A stretch of DNA of 64,000 nt, from the NCBI RefSeq assembly GCF_901000735.1, contig NC_081546.1, positions 26,683,527 through 26,747,526 of the forward strand, written 5' to 3'. Positions 9,500-19,685 of this stretch are shown piece by piece. The position numbers and the translations under genes are program-made. The first letter of the stretch is position 1; every line of letters starts with the position of its first letter. Below the pieces are notes generated by a model. The model made no database searches. It saw only the letters and a list, made by a program, of their open reading frames with translations, and was not told where the DNA came from. The DNA is from Corylus avellana (lineage: Eukaryota > Streptophyta > Magnoliopsida > Fagales > Betulaceae).

Positions 9500-9985
9500 C
9501 CTTGTGAATAGCAAGACTGGTCCATTCACCCCACGAAGAACTTTGACAGATCAAACATTTCAAGCGGGTTCGAACATTCTTAAACTACGTTTCAGGAATG
9601 AAATAGCCTTGGAATAGTCATTCTCTCATAGACTGTGGGAATGACTATTCCTGGTGTTAGATCCTTATCATATATTCTAACATCAAGAGTCCAAGACTAT
9701 TATATTACATTTTATTCTATTCCAAATAAAAGCTATTCCTTTTCTTTTCTTTTCTTTTCTTTTTTAATGAAATAGTCATTCCTCGTACCAAAAGTAACAT
9801 TTGTAATTAATGAACTCAAATTTCCAACTCAAGATAAATTGTTGTCTTCCTCAACCTCCAATAAATTTGTTTGAGGTTTGAAGGACTAATTATAACTTTT
9901 ATGACAATATTGTTACTTATAGATTAATATAAAACGACAACTAATGCTAGTTAATAACATCTACATAAAGCATGGTTTCTAACCG
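9500..9985. repeat. Segmental duplicate, copy A (partner 18942-19685)
   Basis: Collinear blocks shared with 18942-19685: CACCCCACGAAGAACTTTGA, then AACTACGTTTCAGGAATGAA, then TTGTTGTCTTCCTC, then TTTTATGACAATATTGTTAC. The partner has extra insertions, including an 18-bp perfect palindrome. The two copies bracket the TNL fragment. Confidence 0.8.
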
Positions 9986-10028
9986 ACTGAACTATCCCTT
10001 GAAGTCAAAGCTCAAATTACTTATTTAA

Positions 10029-10128
10029 NNNNNNNNNNNNNNNNNNNNNNNNNNNNNNNNNNNNNNNNNNNNNNNNNNNNNNNNNNNNNNNNNNNNNNNN
10101 NNNNNNNNNNNNNNNNNNNNNNNNNNNN
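10029..10128. other. Assembly gap (100 N)
   Basis: Placeholder gap. It cuts the left LTR of the gag-only element at 10129-14000. By comparison with the other LTR, about 598 bases of LTR plus flank are missing, so the true gap is larger than 100. Confidence 0.95.
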
Positions 10129-10458
10129 GACAGGTTAATGGGTTGTCTGGACAGGGCCTTGTGGAGCAAAAATAGAGTTTCTGGAAAGCCTGTCCGGACA
10201 GCCTAGCACCGTGTCCGGACATGGCCTGCAGTGGGGAAAAATAGCATTTTGGAAATGTTATCTAGTCTTGATCAACAGCTCCGATCGATGGGCATTTGTG
10301 GTCTGATTGAGCTAAAGTTTTGCAGGGACGTTCATGATACATGAATCTACATTATGAACGGTGGAGATTGGATTATGAGCATTCTATATCAGTGTTTGAG
10401 CCCATAAATAGTAGCCTCTGCATTTTGGAACTGAATTAAGCCAACACAAGAACTAACA
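10129..10458 (-). repeat. 3' LTR of copy 1, cut by the gap
   Basis: Matches 13681-14000, including the TGTCCGGACAG-rich palindromic part. It ends AACTAACA at 10458. The remainder lies in the gap. Confidence 0.9.
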
Positions 10459-12143
10459 AACTTCCCCTTTGGCAATTCGGTGACAAAACCAAAATGTTGA
10501 GCCAATCCCATCATCTTCCCATATTTACTCCCCATTTTTGTCATAAAATGACAAAAGGTCTTCATGTTTCCTAAAACACTTCACAAAATACATCAAGGCA
10601 TATATGAAGCAGGAATACATAAATAAAACTCATGATCACAGATAACAGAACATGCATGAAGTAATGTAAGATCATGAAGAAATATCAGCAAAACTCTCCC
10701 TCAATGTATGACTCAATTAACAATAAGAAACTAGAAATGCAAAACATGTTTATCCCCCTCAAAAGTCAAATGAATACACATGATATACACATCAATGATT
10801 CATGTATTGCATAATGAATATCCCAAACATGCTCCAAATATGCAAAATATACATGAGACTAAAAATGGCAAGAAACTCATATTGCTTAACCCAGGCAAAG
10901 AAAAATGTTTCATTCAACCCATGCTTGTGTGGTGTGTGTGTAAGCCATCCAAAGAGAAAAATTTTCAACTTACAAAATGAGGAGAAAGTTTCACCACCAT
11001 GAGGTTTTGACAAGTATATCAAATTAAAACCCAAACCTTATCATACTAGGGCCTAGCCACTCTCATCCTATACATTTCTCTTTGTAAAACATTTTTTACA
11101 AGTTTGACAGAGTGAAATAAATTCCTTTTGGAATATGAGCTTTTGATTTTCTTTGTTTCACTATTTTGTTTATTTTTCTCTTTGAGAAAATGTCCTTAAA
11201 CTTTTGGTGCTTATCACAAAAGAGAAAGCAGAAATTTTTAAGCCCTAGGTTCAACTAGCATATGGTCAATTTGAAAAATATGACTAGTCAAAAACCTCAT
11301 ATGGTTACCTAACAAACCTCACAAATAAAGTAAAACAAAACCTCAATTTAAGCTTAAATGTGCACAAGATATAAAGCATAGGCAAAATGTACCACATAAG
11401 CTTAGGCTACCACATAAGCTTAGGCTTTAGGTAACCACAAAAAGAAGTTCATTGACACAAATTTTCATCTCATGCATATTAAGAACATTCCAAAATATAA
11501 GGAATTACATCCATGAAAGAAACATGAGAAATTAATGGATTATCTAGGTGCATAAGACAAAAAAAAAAAAAAAAAAAAAAATCAAAGTAACATATTTTTG
11601 TCTTTTCGAAATATTTCACAAAATAAATGCACACAAACGAAAACAAATGCAAACCAAACAAAAATGCAATGCATAAAGAAAAAACAACAACATGCTTGAA
11701 TTGAGACTACAACAGGCAATACATGAATGTCCTTTAGCATTAAACTTTCATCACATCTTATAGGTCCCACTACAAAATAATGATTTGGTTTAATAACTAC
11801 TTCTAGGTCTTCACAAGACATTACATATTCATGAACATTTGATTAGCAAGTAGACAAAAATCTTGGTGGTCCGCACACAACATCTCATCTATAAACCTTT
11901 CAAAGATCATGATATATGAATTTCTTGAAAAATCCTTTATGAATATGCCTCAAAACAAGAATCTCAAAACAACCATGTATATACTCTTCATACAAAAAGT
12001 GTAACAACAAAAACAATGCAATGCATAAACAAGAAAGCAAGAACAAAAAAAAAAAATGCAAAGCAAAGAAAAATAACACGCTCTAAGATATTCAAAAATA
12101 AGCAAAACAATCAATTCTAGGCATGTTATTGACTCACCTAACT
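10459..12143 (-). other. Non-coding interior of gag-only copy 1
   Basis: No coding signal on either strand; T/A-rich (minus-strand) spacer with a poly-A run (11560-11582) and an A run near 12048-12056. It is collinear with 50450-51710 of copy 2 (for example AAACCTCATGGTGGTGAAAC on the minus strand). It is therefore a conserved non-coding 3' half of the element, where pol would sit in an autonomous relative. Confidence 0.7.
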
Positions 12144-13013
12144 TTAGGTGAGATCACTACCAATCCCCCTCAATGGGTGAATGGTATCATCATTCCTAAC
12201 CCACTCATGTATAATCTTAGGACCAGATTTATGACACATATGGAGTCTAAATTTAAAACAATTTCGTTGAATATGACCAACTTTGCCACAATGATGACAT
12301 GTGGGAACAAACCTTTGAGAAGGTTGTCTTTTATGAGGAGGGATATATTTAGACTTTGATCTAGACAAACACGACTTTATATCACATTTTTCTTTCTTAG
12401 GGGCAGTCGAGTTTTTCCAAAGTCTTTGGGATTTAAACTGAAAACAATTTGGTCTGATATGACTAATAATCCCACAATGGTGGCATGTAGGAACAAACTT
12501 AACTAGAATTTGTTTCTTAGAAGAAGTCTTGGATTTGGGCTTCACACAATTATTTAAATACAAAGTTTTGCCCTTATCCAAAGAGACTATATTAGCCTTG
12601 ACTTCTTTAACATTCACAGGCTTAACAAACAAGGTCTATCTTTCAGATTTAGAAGCATGTGAAGTAGAGGTACCAACATTATCAACAATCATACCATGCT
12701 TGTTATCAACACAGAAAAAGTTTTTCTGATTATCACTAGAGGATTTTTGTGAGAGCTCTTTAGAAACTTTCAAATCATTCTCAAGTGATGTATTCTTTTT
12801 AACAAGCATAGACATCTCAGAATTTAAAGAATCAATTAAGGCATGTGATTCAGACAATTTGATCATCAAGGATTCTTTTTTCTGTTCTACAGTTTTAAAA
12901 TTTTTACAAATCTTTTTGTATTTGTAGGACAGTTGACTATACTCATCAGATATAATCTGGTACACATCATTAAGATCATCAAAACTAAAAGAGTTCGACT
13001 GAGATGTATTCAT
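12144..13013 (-). pseudogene. gag-like gene of copy 1, one in-frame stop
   Basis: ATG at 13013 opens a frame that runs to 12144, broken by one stop at 12633-12635. The N-terminal 125 residues are a predicted coiled coil rich in Lys, Glu, Ser and Leu (heptad-like leucines in LSESHALIDSLNSEMSML). The C-terminal part has two CX2CX4HX4C zinc knuckles (CHHCGIISHIRPNC and CHHCGKVGHIQRNC) and ends with a conserved TIHPLRG motif also present in copy 2. It lacks the usual copia gag N-terminal domain, so it looks like the C-terminal half of gag only. Confidence 0.8.
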
Positions 13014-13068
13014 AATAAAAAGGAGTCAAAGATCTCACTCAGGGATTTAAGCCAAACAAAGTGAACCC

Positions 13069-13080
13069 GCTCTGATACCA
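13069..13080 (-). other. Primer binding site of copy 1, initiator tRNA-Met
   Basis: TGGTATCAGAGC on the minus strand, two bases from the LTR edge at 13083. Confidence 0.93.
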
Positions 13081-13082
13081 AT

Positions 13083-14000
13083 TGAAAAACGCTATGCCGA
13101 CTCCAAAAACTTATTTATTACAATTTATGCGGAATTAATACTATGAAGCAATAAACAATTCAATCACCCAAAATATATAAAGCAATAAAGAGGTAGACAC
13201 AGATATTTTGGTTACAAAGAGGACACAGATATTTTGGTTACAAAGAGGAAACCTTTTAGAAACCGATCTAAAAATAAAACCTCTTCGGGACAGCCAAACC
13301 CAGGAAATCACTATCAAAAGATTATCTAGAGATTATAGACACTAGGAACACTTACAACCCTTTGCAAGACCATGGCTCTGTAAGATTGACAAGCCTACAA
13401 CTCGTCTCCTTACTCACAATCTTCTTCAACGTGATTCTCCTTTACCGGACCCTTCCGATAGACTTCTCAACTATAGATTTATCAAAAGAATAACTAAAAC
13501 TCTAAGAGATTCAATTTAACGCTCACCACATAAGATCTCTCTTAGCACAGCCTCCGACGAACTCTCTGAGGGTAAAAATTCGTGCCTTTTCTATAATGAT
13601 GTATATATATCAGTACATCAAACCCTAGACCTGGGCCCACTAAAAACACGTTTTTGGGCATAATAGGTACGGGGTATCCGGACAGGTTAATGGGCTGTCC
13701 GGACAGGGCCTTGTGGGCAAAAATAGAGTTTCTAGAAAGCCTGTCCGGACAGCCTATCACCGTGTCCGGACATGGCCTGCAGTGGGGAAAAACAGCATTC
13801 TGAAAATGCTGTCCAGTCTTGATCGATTGATTGGCATTTGTGGTCCGATTGAGCTAAAATTTTGCAGGGACGTTCATGATACATGAATCTACATTATGAA
13901 CGGTGCAGATTGGATTCTGAGTATTTTATATCAGTGTTTGAGCCCGTAAACAGTAGCTTCTGCATTTTGGAACTGAATTAAGCCAATACAAGAACTAACA
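13083..14000 (-). repeat. 5' LTR of copy 1
   Basis: About 918 bp; on the minus strand TGTTAGTTCTTGTATTGG to TTTTTCA. It contains several TGTCCGGACA-type palindromes near 13675-13770. The family LTRs at 48517-49416 and 51712-52609 match along most of the length. The base pairs after 14000 are CAAAG; the matching left flank is lost in the gap, so the target-site duplication cannot be tested. Confidence 0.9.
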
Positions 14001-14086
14001 CAAAGCATTCAAAATTATACCTTTTGAGTGAAAAATTAAATAACAATTGAGGAGTTTTAAAGTGATAAATGACATTAATTTTTTTT

Positions 14087-14571
14087 GGGAAAAATATAAA
14101 AAAGCCTCCCAAACTACCAGCCGTTTTCGATTTAGCCTCCTAATGTTCCAAAAGTGATAAAGTAGCTCCCGAAACTACCAAACTATTGCATTTTGGCCAC
14201 TCTGTTAGTCAAAACCATCAGTTTGGACGGAAACTGCAAAACGACGTCATTTTGTTATGGATAAGTTACTACAATGTCCTTTTATGAAAAAAAAAAAAAA
14301 AAAATTGGAAAAAATATAAAAAATATAAAAAAGTCCCCCCAAACTACCAGCCGTTTTCATTTTAGCCTCCTAATGTTCAGAAAGTGATAAAGTAGCCCCC
14401 CAACAAAACGACGTCGTTTTGCAGTTTCCGTCCAAACTGACAGTTTTGACTAACGGAGTGGCCAAAATGCAATAATTTGGTAGTTTGGGGGGCTACTTTA
14501 TCACTTTTGAAACATTAGGGGGCTAAATCAAAAACGGCTTGTAGTTTGGGAGGCTTTTTTATATTTTTCCC
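14087..14571. mobile_element. Foldback MITE with long terminal inverted repeats
   Basis: Starts GGGAAAAATATAAAAAAGCC and ends with its reverse complement, with arms of roughly 170-190 bp. A block (AAACTACCAGCCGTTTTC and following) is tandemly repeated at about 14337. Flanked on both sides by T-runs (8 and 9 T), so a 9-bp Mutator-type target duplication is possible but cannot be distinguished from simple sequence. No coding capacity. Confidence 0.85.
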
Positions 14572-14887
14572 TTTTTTTTTACTACTAAAAAATGGGTACA
14601 CTAATCAGTATACCAATTTTTTTTCCTAATAAACACACATAATCAACACAAATATAATTTGTGGCACCTGATAATTAAACAATCAACACGAATACTCAAT
14701 ATATCATACTCTCCAGACCTACATACATGATCATAATAAATCAACATCAACAGAAGTATTAATACATGTTTATAAAAATAAAATAAAAAGTCATTGGATC
14801 TCTCCAAACATATCCTTAAATCATGCATAAAAACATACAGAATATCAAGTCTCCAAACTTCGAAACAGACTTCAATGGCTACTTCAT
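14572..14887. other. Short unannotated stretch before gap 2
   Basis: AT-rich, no coding or repeat signal recognised. Confidence 0.5.
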
Positions 14888-14987
14888 NNNNNNNNNNNNN
14901 NNNNNNNNNNNNNNNNNNNNNNNNNNNNNNNNNNNNNNNNNNNNNNNNNNNNNNNNNNNNNNNNNNNNNNNNNNNNNNNNNNNNNNN
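14888..14987. other. Assembly gap (100 N)
   Basis: Cuts the TNL-type gene at 14988. No TIR, NB-ARC or early LRR sequence is seen to the left, so either they are in the gap or unrelated contigs are joined here. Confidence 0.95.
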
Positions 14988-16772
14988 CTCTAAAACATCT
15001 TTATGTTCAAGGTGCCTCAAGACTTGAATACTTTCCTGAAATTGAGTGTCAGATGGAGTGTATAGAAACCATCATCTTTGCCGACACCGGTATAAAAGAA
15101 TTGCCTTCATCTATTGCGTATCTCATTGGGCTTAGAGCGTTAAGCATAATTGGCAGCAAAAACCTTATGCATCTTCCAAGCAGCATTTATCAGTTGCAAC
15201 GTATAGAGATGATTTTTGTCGACGGTAGTTCAAATCTTGTTACAATTTCAGATAAGATGAAGGATATTGGACAATACATGCCCTCGAATGGATCAGAAAT
15301 TTCATTAGATCCAGATGACTTACTCCTATTGCTACCTCCCACGAATTCAAGTGTTTCTAATGATGATTGTTCATCGCCCTCGAATGAATCAGAAATTTCA
15401 TTAGATCCAGACGACTTACTTCCATTGCTACCTCCCACGAGTTCAAGTGTTTCTAATGATGATTGTTCATTGCCCTCAAATGAATCAGAAATTTCATTAG
15501 ATCCAGACGACTTACTCCCATTGCTACCTCCCACGAATTCAAGTGTTTCTAATGATGATTGTTCATCAATAGAATTTCCAAAAAAAGTATTTCCACAAAT
15601 AGTTGTGTTGCGTCTACAAAATTGTGACCTATCAGGATCAAGTTTCTTTACGATATTTAATTGCTCCTCCACATTGCAATGCTTATATCTATCGGGGAGT
15701 GTTATTGATACTATTCCTCCATGCATCGAAAGATTTGTTTCCTTGTCGATGCTTCATTTGGATAATTGCAAGCAACTTCAAAAAATTCCAAGACTTCCAC
15801 CAAAGATAAAAGCAGTGTCTGCAGAGGGGTGCAAGTCATTGGAAACATTTTTGGAAGAACCACAAACATCTCAATTATTTAGTACATGGTCGTATCCAGA
15901 GGTTGTAAGGTATGAAACAACTTGTTCGGCACGAGGACCTGTGGGCAGTGGTGCTCCTTCTGCAACCTATCAGAATGTGCAAACTCTGGCAATAGCTCAG
16001 CCATTGAAGGTAACTTCTTTCCTTAATAGATTAAGATATGCTCTCTCTCTCATATACAAGTCTGTATGCCTTGATTTGTAGGTTGTATCACATAAAATTT
16101 GTCATATTTGTGTAACAGGGATGTTGTGTAGCTCGTTACTTTGACTGTGTAGTTTCGGGAAATAAGATTCCAGATTGGTTCAATTATCATAAAAAGGTTT
16201 CAAATAGTAATTCATGTGAAATAGATATCGATGAGCATGCAGATATGTTTGGGGAGTTCACAATAATTGCATTCTCTGCTGTTGCTGAAACTGTTGTTGG
16301 AATAGAGCATGTAGAAGGAGAATATGTTGAACATGGAATTACGGCTTGCGTTATCACTCGTGGTGTAGAAATCTGTTGTCTCCAATCAAATTTTTTGAAA
16401 CCGGCCTCAGATTTTGTATGGATGCAGTTCCATGTTCCACACCATTCTTTTAAGCTTGGAAATGTTGATCATGTGCGAGTTAAATTTGAAGGTATAAAGA
16501 ATGTGCGCTTGAAAAGTTGCGGATTCCATTTGGTACGTCTGTGTAACGAGAAGGTGATTGATTTAATAGATGGAATTCAACTTAAAAAGAGACCCCGTGA
16601 TGATGGACCTTATGGTGATGGAATCCAACTTAAAAAGAGACCCCGTGATGATGGACCTTATGGTGATGGAATTCAACTTAAAAAGAGACCCCGTGATGAT
16701 GGACCTTATGGTGATGGAATTCAACTTAAAAAAATACGTCATGAAAAGACGCATTCTACAAGCTGGCGAATT
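14988..16772 (+). CDS. C-terminal part of a TNL-type resistance protein (LRR and C-JID), 5' end in gap
   Basis: Exon 1 (14988-16009) is open from the gap. It codes LRRs of the TNL type (GIKELPSSIAYLIGLRALSI, HLPSSIYQL, later IPPCIERFVSLSMLHLDNCKQLQKIPRLPP). A standard intron (AAG then GTAACT; AACAG then GGATG) leads to exon 2 (16119-16772) with the post-LRR C-JID domain (GNKIPDWFNYHKK to RVKFEGIKNVRLKSCGFHLV). Exon 2 ends at a donor (CGAATT then GTAAGT); any further exon is in or beyond gap 16984-17083. Two in-frame tandem repeats are unusual: three 96-bp units (15281-15568) in an LRR loop, and three and a half 48-bp units (16569-16733) after the C-JID. No stops interrupt the frame. TNLs sense pathogen effectors; this fragment holds the recognition half. 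It may be a live gene split by the gap. Confidence 0.85.
15281..15568 (+). repeat. Three tandem 96-bp in-frame repeats in the LRR region
   Basis: Units 15281-15376, 15377-15472 and 15473-15568 each code 32 residues with the core SEISLDPDDLLPLLPP followed by a Ser/Asn/Asp-rich part ending DDCSS or DDCSL. The units differ by only a few bases, which implies recent expansion with the frame kept. Confidence 0.97.
16569..16733 (+). repeat. Tandem 48-bp in-frame repeats coding a basic motif
   Basis: Units 16569-16616, 16617-16664 and 16665-16712 plus a partial unit to about 16733. Each codes DGIQLKKRPRDDGPYG; KKRPR resembles a classical monopartite nuclear localisation signal. The units are almost identical at the DNA level. 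Confidence 0.97.
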
Positions 16773-16983
16773 GTAAGTACATCAAAAGACCCCTTCATTT
16801 TCTCCATCGCTGTTTTCTCTGTTTTCCTCTGCTTCGCTTTCTCCAATTGTGCTCTAGCATTTGCTTGTTGATTTGCCCATGCACTTAATAATTATGGATC
16901 AACGTTAACTCTTCCTGGTTTCCAAACAGATGATGCTATTTTTTGAATTTTTGGTTCAATTGAGTCAATTGACAAAGGGGGTT

Positions 16984-17083
16984 NNNNNNNNNNNNNNNNN
17001 NNNNNNNNNNNNNNNNNNNNNNNNNNNNNNNNNNNNNNNNNNNNNNNNNNNNNNNNNNNNNNNNNNNNNNNNNNNNNNNNNNN
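16984..17083. other. Assembly gap (100 N)
   Basis: Follows the TNL exon 2 by 211 bases; may hide a last exon. Confidence 0.95.
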
Positions 17084-17177
17084 TTCACTTTTGAGCTCTT
17101 TACATTTAAAAAGCATAAAATTAAATTTAACATATAGTTAAGAGTTTGTATATATGACATTTTTTTATGAATTTTGT

Positions 17178-17214
<37 letters not shown>

Positions 17215-17566
17215 AAGTCAAATGTGAATGCTCCTAAAATAAAAACTAAATTTAAAGAGTAAAAATTACTTTATCAAATTTAAAATAAATCAAACATTAA
17301 ATTAATGTTTTTATGAATTTTATTAAATATTTAAGAAAAAATTAAATATAAAGAGTTCATTCTATTACTATCAAAAGAAGAGAAAACCAAGTTAACTATC
17401 AATTCTTCCCTGAAATTCCTGCCTTCGGGTGAGTGGAATCCATTGTGGTGGGCGCATAATAATTTAAAGTGTGGAATCCAACGGGTCGGTGGAAAAGTCA
17501 GAAAAGTAAATGGCGTGAAAAATAAGCTGTTTGAATACATGGATCACAAGCATTCTAACTTCTATT
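17084..17566. other. AT-rich intergenic DNA with a (TA)n run
   Basis: TA microsatellite at about 17182-17211. No gene signal. Confidence 0.6.
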
Positions 17567-17973
17567 AGAGCATTTTCAATGGATGAGTCATATTTTTATG
17601 TGAAATGGCTCTTTAAAATTCATTTTTATCTAGTTTAGCTAAGCCATTTTTAAATGTCTCTACATCCGATTAGTTATATTTCTATATATTCTATTAAAAT
17701 ATTATTAAAAGTAAAAAAAGTTTTGGAAAAAAGAGAACATGCAGAGAAAAAGTAAGAAACGATTTGAGAAAAAAATAAAACAGGTGAGAGAAACAATAAA
17801 AGATAAATGGCTCCCTTAAAAAGTGCTGCTACATTTAACTTTTTTTTTAGTTCTTATAATCAAATATCTATTTTACATTTATTTTTGGCTCATTCAATGT
17901 AGGAGGTTTTTTGAACATTTGAAGAGCTATTCTAGATAAAAGTAGCATTTAGCTCTTCCATTGAGAATGCTCT
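17567..17973. mobile_element. Putative MITE with short terminal inverted repeats
   Basis: Begins AGAGCATTTTCAATGG and ends CCATTGAGAATGCTCT, about 407 bp, no coding capacity. The GAGCATTxTCAATGG terminus is of a kind common in plant MITEs. No clean target-site duplication found, so the superfamily is open. Confidence 0.65.
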
Positions 17974-18082
17974 AAGAAGCTTCGCAGGCATTTTATTCAT
18001 CACCCTCTCAATTTTTTGTTTCTTAATTTTGAAGTTTGAAATCATGGCTCTTTCTCCCTCACTCACTCCTGTATTGCTCAAA

Positions 18083-18083
18083 A

Positions 18084-18118
<35 letters not shown>
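18083..18118. repeat. (ATA)n microsatellite
   Basis: About 11 ATA/TAA triplets. Confidence 0.9.
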
Positions 18119-18120
<2 letters not shown>

Positions 18121-18404
18121 GGTGATTCTGATTGGATTCCAGTAAGTGTCCGGTAGTCCGTAACCAAACAAATTTTAAGGATTAAATGCCGTTTTGGTAT
18201 ACGTGGTGAGGGTCAGAATTAAACCGCTGCTTCGGTTTAAAAAAATGTAACATGTGGTACTTGTTGACTTTCTTTAATCAAAATATTTACTTGGTACTTC
18301 TGTCCAGGTTTTGTCAATTTTTTTTTTATGAAGATTCATGTCACGTCACTTAAAATCATGATAAGTGTCTTTTGTGCTACATATTTTAGCTGAATTAGAA
18401 TATT

Positions 18405-18738
18405 GGGGAAAATGCAGTTTACCTCCTGAAGTTTCAGGAGTTTTTCAATTTTAACCTCAAAGTTCAAAAATTGACAATCTACCCCCCTGAAGTTTCAAAA
18501 TTGGCAATTTAAATCCTCCGTTTAATTTTTCCGTCAAAATGGACGGAAATCCATAAAATTACATCATTGCCCTCAGGCTTTTTTAAAAAAAATTTCGTCC
18601 AATTTAACGGAAAAATTAAACGGAAGGTTTAAATTGCCAATTTTTGAAACTTCAAGGGAATAGATTGCCAATTTTTGAACTTTGGGGTTAAAATTAAAAA
18701 ACCCTTGATACTTCAGGGGGGTAAACTGCATTTTCCCC
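18405..18738. mobile_element. Foldback MITE with a perfect 9-bp target-site duplication (Mutator-like)
   Basis: Starts GGGGAAAATGCAGTTTACC and ends with the reverse complement; the inverted arms cover most of the 334 bp. It is flanked by TAGAATATT at 18396-18404 and 18739-18747, a perfect 9-bp duplication, the length typical of Mutator-like transposition. No coding capacity. Confidence 0.92.
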
Positions 18739-18941
18739 TAGAATATTTTATGATGATACCTATGTTTTTTATGCCACGTAGAGTACGGAAAATAATAAAA
18801 AAATTATTAATTCCAAAAACAAAAATCCCAAATCTTTCAAACCAATCCATTAATCAAGTTTATCTCCAAATTGATTGAACTCTAGTTTTACTTCTCTCCC
18901 CAAATCATATGAACTAGTTGTCAGAACTTTTTTGTGTTTTG

Positions 18942-19685
18942 GACTGATCCATTCACCCCACGAAGAACTTTGACATATCAAACATTTCAAGTGGAAGTTG
19001 CGTTTGAATTTCCTAAACTACGTTTCAGGAATGAAAAGGCCTTGAAATAGTCAATTTCATGGCCAATGAGAGAACAAATAATTATTCTTCTCAAAATCTT
19101 GAGAAGAATAATTATTCTTCAATTTAAGGAATAGTCGTTCTCTCAAGTGCCGTGGGAATGGCTATTCCTAGTGTTAAATCCTTATCATATATTCTATCAT
19201 TAAAATCGTTATATTCCACATTCGTCCATTCCAAATTAAAGTTATTCTTGTTCAAAAAAAAAATTAAAGTTATTCTTTTTTAAATGGAATATATTCCGCG
19301 TACCAAACGACAAACGTAACTTCGTGTTTAATAAACTCAAATTTTCAACTCAGGACAAATTGTTGTCTTCCTCTACCACCAATAATTGTTCTCGACCGGC
19401 CTGATGCATCTTCTATAAGTACTTTAATCATTTTTCCTTCGTTTATTTTTATATTCTCATATTTCTGATGCTCATAATAGATAAACATAATCGAATGAAA
19501 GGGCTCAATAGATTCGTAGGGTACATTGCAAATTATTAAAGTTCGAAGGACATTGTAAATTTGGTAGTAATTTGAAGGACTAAGTGTAGTTTCCCTTAAT
19601 TATAACTTTTATGACAATATTGTTACTTATATATATTAATATAAGATAATAATTAATGCTGGTTGACGACATCCACAATCAAGGC
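18942..19685. repeat. Segmental duplicate, copy B (partner 9500-9985)
   Basis: Same block order as copy A. It contains extra sequence, including an 18-bp perfect palindrome with a 4-base loop at 19077-19116 (AATAATTATTCTTCTCAA and its complement). Confidence 0.8.

Larger units (their letters stand above)
8735..10028. other. Intergenic DNA upstream of the TIR exon, with several local repeats
   Basis: No gene seen. It holds a short direct repeat (8779-8840 and 9049-9110, sharing TTGACTTTAGAAAAGTCAA), an (AT)n run at about 8980-9004, a dispersed repeat (9215-9405, also at 27905-28105), a TTTTC pentamer run near 9740-9765, and one copy of a segmental duplication (9500-9985, partner 18942-19685). 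Confidence 0.7.
10129..14000 (-). mobile_element. Gag-only copia-like LTR retrotransposon, copy 1 (gap-truncated)
   Basis: The right LTR at 13083-14000 is the 5' LTR on the minus strand and the left LTR (to 10458) is the 3' LTR. A primer site TGGTATCAGAGC lies at 13069-13080 and a polypurine tract (CCAAAGGGGAAGTT on the minus strand) is next to 10458. The interior (10459-13082, about 2.6 kb) codes only a gag-like protein with two zinc knuckles. No protease, integrase or reverse transcriptase is visible. The element at 48517-52609 is of the same family. The gag style (coiled coil plus CHHCGK..GHI knuckles) resembles SIRE/Maximus-type copia elements; that assignment is by motif only. Confidence 0.9.

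Noticed and set aside
10780..11034. Frames on both strands within gag-only copy 1, also seen in copy 2 at 51148-51477
   Set aside because: They recur because the element is repeated, but overlapping frames occur on both strands without known motifs and with differences between copies. I treat the region as non-coding.
14643..15020. Open frames that run through N gaps (also at 10025-10222, 16892-17160, 30498-31106)
   Set aside because: Translation across N is meaningless; only the exon parts supported by motifs were kept.
8232..16772. A single TNL gene made of the TIR exon and the LRR/C-JID exons
   Set aside because: They lie on opposite strands and point away from each other, with no NB-ARC between them. 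They are separate relics or genes.
17331..17540. Short frame with a possible signal in 17331-17540
   Set aside because: Only ~70 codons, no motif, AT-rich surroundings; likely chance.
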